A stretch of DNA of 64,000 nt from Eulemur rufifrons (taxonomy: Eukaryota > Chordata > Mammalia > Primates > Lemuridae). Under the pieces are notes generated by a model. The model ran no database searches, was not told the origin of the DNA, and worked only from the letters and a program-made list of their open reading frames with translations. Position 1 is the stretch's first letter, and every line of letters begins with the position of its first letter. The position numbers were made by a program, and so were the translations under genes. The stretch covers positions 48,839,501-48,903,500 of the forward strand of contig NC_090990.1 of NCBI RefSeq assembly GCF_041146395.1. Reading direction: 5' to 3'. Below, one piece after another: positions 57,958 through 64,000 of the stretch.

Positions 57958-59256
57958 GTAAAAACTTCTCTCAATCTGGATTGCCTTTTCACTTTCTTAA
58001 TGGTGGCTTTCATGAGCAGATGTTATCAATTTTAACATGGTCTGCTGTATAGTATTGGGTACAGATCCACATAAAAATTTTTTCCCATACAAATCCAATT
58101 TGCCCAATATTATTTATATAAAAGACTACCCCTTCCCTGTAGCTTTACCTTTATCATAGTCTAGGTACCACAGATGTGTGTAGGTCTATTTCTAGACTCT
58201 TTCTATTCTGTTCTTTTGGTCAGTTATCTATTCTTACATCAACATCACACTATTTTAATTATTTACTATAGTTTTCTAATAGATATTGATATCTGGTAAT
58301 GGAATTAATTCTCTTTCAAGAATTCCTTAGGAATTCTGAACTCTGCATTTACATAAGAAATTTTAAATCAACTTGTAATTTTTGCAAAAATGTTGTTGCT
58401 TGGACTTTGATTGAAATTGTTTTGAATATATATGTTTAGTTTTGGGGAAAATTGTTATCTTCAAAATACTGAGTTTTCCAATCCATAAACATAGTATATC
58501 CCTCCATTCATTTAGTTTTTAATTTACTTTCAGTTGTGTTTTTTAGTTTTTAGTATACAGCACTTACACAATTTTTGGTAGATATTTCCCCATGTAGTTT
58601 GTGTTTTTATGTTACTATAAATGGTACTGTTTTTCAACTTTAATTTTCTCTTCTTTGTTGAGAAGTGTCAGCCTGCCTCATACTTTTCCATTCTACCCAG
58701 AAGTGGAAGTCAAACTTTGCATTTCATTTTTTTGAATTTTTTAAAAAATATATATATTCTAGAGGTATAATTTATATACAATAAATGCAAAGATCTTAAG
58801 TGTAGAGTTAGATATGTTTTGACAAATGTATACACCCATACAACCCCAATCCCAATCATGATATAGAATATTTCCATCACCTCAGAATGTTTCCTCATGT
58901 CCCTTTATAGGTAGGCCTACAGAGGAAACTACTGTTCTGATTTCTGTCAGCTAAATTCAGACCGTTGTGTCTTGCTTCTTTTATTCAACAATAATGTTTT
59001 TGAGTTTCACCCCTCTTGTTGCATTTGTGAGTAGTTCATTCTTTTTTATTTCTGAATAGAATTCAATGATGAATATACCATATTGTCTATCTATTCTGCA
59101 AAACGATAAACATTTTGCTTATCTCTGGTTTGAGATTATTATGACTAAGATTGCTATGAATGTTTTTGTACAAGTCTTCTTGGGGGCATGTATTATTCTT
59201 CCTCCTGAATAAATACCTGAGTGAAGAATTGCTGAGTCATATAGTATATGGTTAAA

Positions 59257-59417
<161 letters not shown>

Positions 59418-59493
59418 TAACTTAATGAGAAATTATTATTTTAAAAGATGACTAGCAATAAAGGAGAGCTGCAGTTACTTCACACCTGTATGC

Positions 59494-59907
59494 ATTTCCT
59501 AGAGCTGCCATAACAGCATACCACAAACTGGCTTATAACAGTAGAATTTCATTGTTTCATGGCCCTGGAAGATAGAATCCCAAAATTAAGATGTTGGCAA
59601 GGCAATGATCCCTCCAAAACCTTCAGGAGAGGATCTTTCCCTACCTTTTCCAACTTCTGGTAGTCCTAGACGTTCCTTGGCTTGTAGATGTGTCACTTCA
59701 ATCTCTGCCTCTATGATGTTTCTCCTTGTGTCTCTGTTATCAATGGCCATCTTCTTATAAGGACACATAGGATTAGGGACCCCCTTACTCCAGTGTGACC
59801 TCATCTAATTACATCTGCAATGACTCTATTTCCAAATGAGATCACATTCTGAGAGGGTTAGGACTTCAGCATATCTTTTTTGGTAGGACACAATTCAACC
59901 CATAACA
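59494..59907 (-). mobile_element. MLT1 (MaLR) LTR, antisense, inside old L1
   Basis: 'GAGCTGCCATAACAGCATAC', 'TTCCTTGGCTTGTAGATGTG', 'CTTATAAGGACACATAGGAT', 'TCCAAATGAGATCACATTCT' and 'GGACACAATTCAACCCATAA'. Confidence 0.88.
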
Positions 59908-60050
59908 ACATCCTTGCCAACATTTATTGCTATCAGTTCTTTAATATTTACATTCTAGTGGATGTGAGGTAGTAGCTAGTTGTGGTTTTAATTTGCATTT
60001 ACCTGATGACTGATAATGTTAAGTATCTTTTTATTTACTTATTGGCCATT

Positions 60051-60051
60051 C

Positions 60052-60106
<55 letters not shown>
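60051..60106. repeat. (TG)n(TA)n composite microsatellite
   Basis: About 13 GT units followed directly by about 14 TA units, within the old L1. Confidence 0.96.
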
Positions 60107-60107
<1 letters not shown>

Positions 60108-61960
60108 TCTTTCCTGAAGTGACTTTTCAGGTTTTTCCTTATTCAATTATTTTTGTCTTTTCAATATTAACCTGTAAGTAATATGTATGGTTTATCTCAA
60201 AGTATAGAGTCATGTCATGTCTAAGAAATTTTGGCTACCCAAATTTTGTGTCTATATACTCCTATATTTCTTTTATAAGCTTTTTAGTTTTAACATTTCC
60301 ATTTAAATCTGAAATCTATTTCATTAATAATATAATATAGCCATACCCAGTCTTAGAGGAAGAGGATTCAGTATTTCATTAAGTATGATGTTAGCCATAG
60401 GTTTTTCAGAGGTGCACTTTATTAGGTTGAGGAAGTTCCCTTCTAGTCCTACTTTGCTGGCGCTCTTTTATCAAGAAAATGTGGTCAGTTTTTTCAAATG
60501 CCTTTTCTGCACCTATTGAGATGATTATATTATTTTTCTCTTTAAGTAACGTGGTGAATTACATCGATTGGTTTTTAAGTGTTAAACGAACATTACATTT
60601 TGGGGATCAACTGCTTTGACTGTGATATATTATTACTCTGTCTATATATTGTAAGATTGGACTTGCTAATGTTTTGCCAAGGATTTTTGCACCCATTGTG
60701 TTTGTCAGGTTTTGGTATCAGTATTTACTGGCCTCATAAAGTGAGTTGGTAAAAGTTGCCATTTCCTGCTATTTTCATAAATAACTTGTGTAAAATGGGT
60801 ATTATTTATTCCTTAAATGTATGGCTGAGTTTACCAGTGCCACCATCTGGGCCAAAGTTGTTTCTGTAGAAAGATTTTTAATTACATATTCAATAAATCT
60901 ATATAGGACCCTTCAAATTTTCTATTCCTTCTTGTGTAAATTTTGGTAATTGGTGACTTTCAAGAAATTTGCTCATTTCTTTAAAAGTTGTCAAATTTAT
61001 TGTCATAAATCAATTCATAGTATTCTTTTATTATATGCTTTCAATGTCTATAGGATCTGATATGATGGTTCCTTTTTTATTCTTCATATTAATAATTTGT
61101 ATTTTCTTTTTTTTCTTTTGAGCAGAATTGGTAGGTTTTGGTTATCTTGTTCATCTTTTCAAACTACTATTGATTTTGTTAATTTTCTCTATTGCTTGTC
61201 TATTTTCTATTTTATTTCTTTCTACTCATTACTATTTCTTTCTTTTGTGTACTTTGTGTTTAATTTGCTGTTCTTTTCCTAACATCTTACATTAAAATCT
61301 TAGAGCATTGCTTTTATTCCTGTCTCCTTTTCTAAAATATGTATTTAAAGCTATAATTTTTTTTTCTGATCACTGCTTTACCTATACCCTACAAATTTTG
61401 TTATGTTCTTACTATCATTTAGTTTCAAATATTTTCTAATTTCTTTGTGACTTTTTCTTTACCTATTGTTTAATTAGAGATGTTTTGCCTATTTCTAAAT
61501 ATTTCAGTATATCTTAGACATTTTTGTTATTGATTTCAAACTTAATTCCATTCTGATCATACTCTGTATGATATCTAACTTGGAATCCATTGATTTTTTT
61601 TTTACAGCAGAGAATATGATCTGTCTTGGTCAATGTTTCATGTGTACTTGACATGAGCGTATATACTATTGATGCTATATATATTGTCCTATAAATGTTG
61701 GTTGTCTTACTGTTATTGATTTTTTATTACTTCTTTTATTAATTACTGAGAAGAGTATATTAAAATCTCTCACTATGATTGTAATTTTATTTATTTTTCT
61801 TTATAGTCTGACATTTTACTTCACGTAGTTTCAAACTCTAAGATATACATATATTTAGGATTGTTATGTCTTTAATTGACCTATATATCATAAATTATTC
61901 CTCTTTATCTCTGCTGATATTCCTTATTTAGAAGTCTACCTTTTCTTTTCTTTCTTTTCA

Positions 61961-62252
<292 letters not shown>

Positions 62253-63129
62253 TACTTTTTCTTATATTAATATAGCCACACCAGCTTTCTTGGGTTTAGC
62301 ATTTTCATGCTATATCTTTTTTCATTCTCTTACTTTCAAATTATCTGTGTTTTTATATTTAAATGCATTTCTTATAAACAACATTAAGTTGGGTCTTCTG
62401 TTTTTAACTAACCTGACAATCTCTAACTTATAATTGAAGTGTTTATTTACATTTAATGAAATTGCTTTTTTGTGGGTTTTTTCTTGTTGTTGTTGATATG
62501 GTCAGGATTAAATGCTGTTTGTTTTCAATTATCCTATATGTTTGCATTTTGGTTGATTTTCTTCAATTTTTTTTTCTGTGTTATTCAATTTAAATCATTT
62601 CTATTGACTTGTCTTCAAGTTGACTGATTCTTTCTTCTGAAGTGTCCAGTTTTCTCTAACTTCAGTTAAGTAAATTTTTTTTCTGATATTGTATTTTTTA
62701 GTTCTAGAATTTCAGCTGGGTTCTTTTATAGTTTCCATTTCCCTTCTGGGATTCCCTGTCTGTTTACCCATTCTGCCCATCTTTTCTTTTAGGTCCTTTA
62801 ACATATTTATAATAGATGTTTTTAAATCTTTATCCCAGTGTTAACCTCTGGGTTATCTGTGGGTCTGCTTCTCCTGTTTTCTCTTCAATGATATTTTATA
62901 TTTTCCTACTTCTTCAAATGTTTGATAATATTTTATTTTTATGCTGGATATTAGGAATGACACATTATAGAGATTCTGTATCTTTGTATTCTTTCTCTAA
63001 AGAAAGTGAAGTTTTTACAATTAAGTTACTGATAGATCACATTAATCTTAAGTGGAGACTTGTTTTAGGTTTTATTATAGTTGATTTATTTACATTTTGC
63101 TTTAAATTCTAGAGAAGAGTCCATAGTCC

Positions 63130-64000
63130 TGGGCTTACTCATATGGTGTGGCTTTTTGGGGGGTTTAGTGGAAAGTCTAAGATGTGTACCAGACCTCTAA
63201 CTTAGCAGAACTTAAAAACTCAGTTCTTTATCCCCAGCTCCATGCAGCCACTAACAACTTGCCTCCTACCTGCTGTTTTCTGCCAGGCTTCTTAGATTCT
63301 CACCCTGTGCATTTGCAGTTTTGGAGTCACTAAAGGATTTTAGGGGAATTTGAATGCAGTATTAATGTAAGAAGTTATGTGCTCATCAATCAGAATAGAC
63401 TAAGTTATTCTGTAATTAATAAACAACCTTAAAATCTTAGTTCTCAGTAGCTTAAAAGCAATAAAAGTTGTGGCTTGCCTTGAACTCCAGCTAATAACAA
63501 TTACAAATTCTAGACTCTGGGCCTATGTTTATTTGAAAAAAAAATACAGCTATATCAACAATCCCTTGATTTCAATCATATTGTTACTTAAATAGAGGTT
63601 AATTAAAATAAAGTGAGTTAATTGAAACAGAAATATGAAGAAAATAATAGTACAATTGATGCCTGGAAATAGATAAAATTTCTGAGGGGGATATATAAGT
63701 CACTGACATATGACAAATCGTGGTATAGAGTATTCAAATTTCTCCAAAACAAATTTAGGTTAAGAAAAGGAGTTCATTTGAGATAGTCATTTGAATTAAT
63801 TAAAGTACTTAAGTAATTATTCTATTAAAAATGTACAATATTTTTAGTGGTACATTATTAAGGAGGTGTGATCTTATAAAAAGATTGGGTATATTCATAA
63901 ATGTTGAAAAATTATAGAGTTGTTATTTAAACTATCATAACTTGATGCTTTAACTAATATTGTCACTAACCTTTCTGTGACTTTAGGCAAGTTGGAACCT
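63130..64000. other. AT-rich unique sequence to window end
   Basis: No transposon or exon is recognised. The last 30 bases ('TTCTGTGACTTTAGGCAAGT') may begin a sense MIR cut by the window edge. Confidence 0.45.

Larger units (their letters stand above)
57070..58680 (-). mobile_element. Old L1 LINE ORF2 region, antisense, split by Alu arm
   Basis: Reverse L1M: 'CATAAATAGAATTACGAGTC', 'GTGAGATTCATCCATATTGT', 'ACCCAGAAGTGGAATTGCAG', 'CTCACCAACACTTGGCACTT', and beyond the Alu arm 'GGATTGCCTTTTCACTTTCT', 'ATCCACATAAAAATTTTTTC' and 'CTTTCTATTCTGTTCTTTTG'. Contains a TA/CA microsatellite at 57925-57955. Confidence 0.85.

Overview
This window is eukaryotic and mammalian, and it looks like primate nuclear DNA from a Malagasy strepsirrhine (lemur). 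It is packed with Alu SINEs, L1 and L2 LINEs, MIR, MaLR-type LTRs and fossil DNA transposons. Five Alu copies share an unusual A/T-rich linker between their two monomers and the 5' wording 'TAATCCTAGCACTCTGGGAGG', which I associate with lemur Alu subfamilies rather than human AluS/Y. The lemur assignment is inference; primate origin is secure. I find no convincing host protein-coding exon, no rRNA or tRNA gene and no CRISPR. The open reading frames are short and almost all fall inside transposons, so the window is best read as intergenic or deep intronic DNA.

Layout. 0-3.7 kb: antisense L2 and MIR, then mostly unique sequence with a pyrimidine tract. 3.8-5.7 kb: 3' part of an old sense L1. 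5.7-11.4 kb: unique sequence with MIRs, a probable retroposed 3'UTR (7.73-7.93 kb), a TA-flanked MITE-like element (8.07-8.42 kb) and an Alu monomer. 11.37-16.80 kb: one L1 insertion with 13-bp target-site duplications (TSDs), a long 5'UTR, nearly all of ORF1 deleted and a decayed ORF2. 17-21 kb: hAT-type elements, including a head-to-head pair, and an antisense L2 split by a MaLR LTR. 22-24.5 kb: antisense L1s and two Alus. 24.7-26.9 kb: a 257-bp direct repeat about 98% identical. 27-34 kb: L2, LTR, old antisense L1 and AluJ. 34.49-37.24 kb: near-full-length Tigger1 with a decayed transposase, split by a lemur-type Alu. 37-57 kb: unique DNA with Alus, MIR, a HAL1-like fragment, LTRs, L2 and truncated L1. 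57-63.1 kb: a long block of ancient antisense L1 broken by Alu monomers, an Alu, an MLT1 LTR and a TG/TA microsatellite. 63.1-64 kb: AT-rich unique DNA.

No gene network can be described. What the window records is insertion history: older MIR/L2/MLT1/Tigger copies serve as targets for L1 and Alu insertions, many with readable TSDs. The points most worth following up are the ORF1/ORF2 junction deletion in the 11.4-16.8 kb L1, the recent local 257-bp duplication, the 3'-truncated lemur-type Alu monomer with a 17-bp TSD, the palindromic hAT pair and an unrecognised antisense ORF block at 37.6-38.0 kb.
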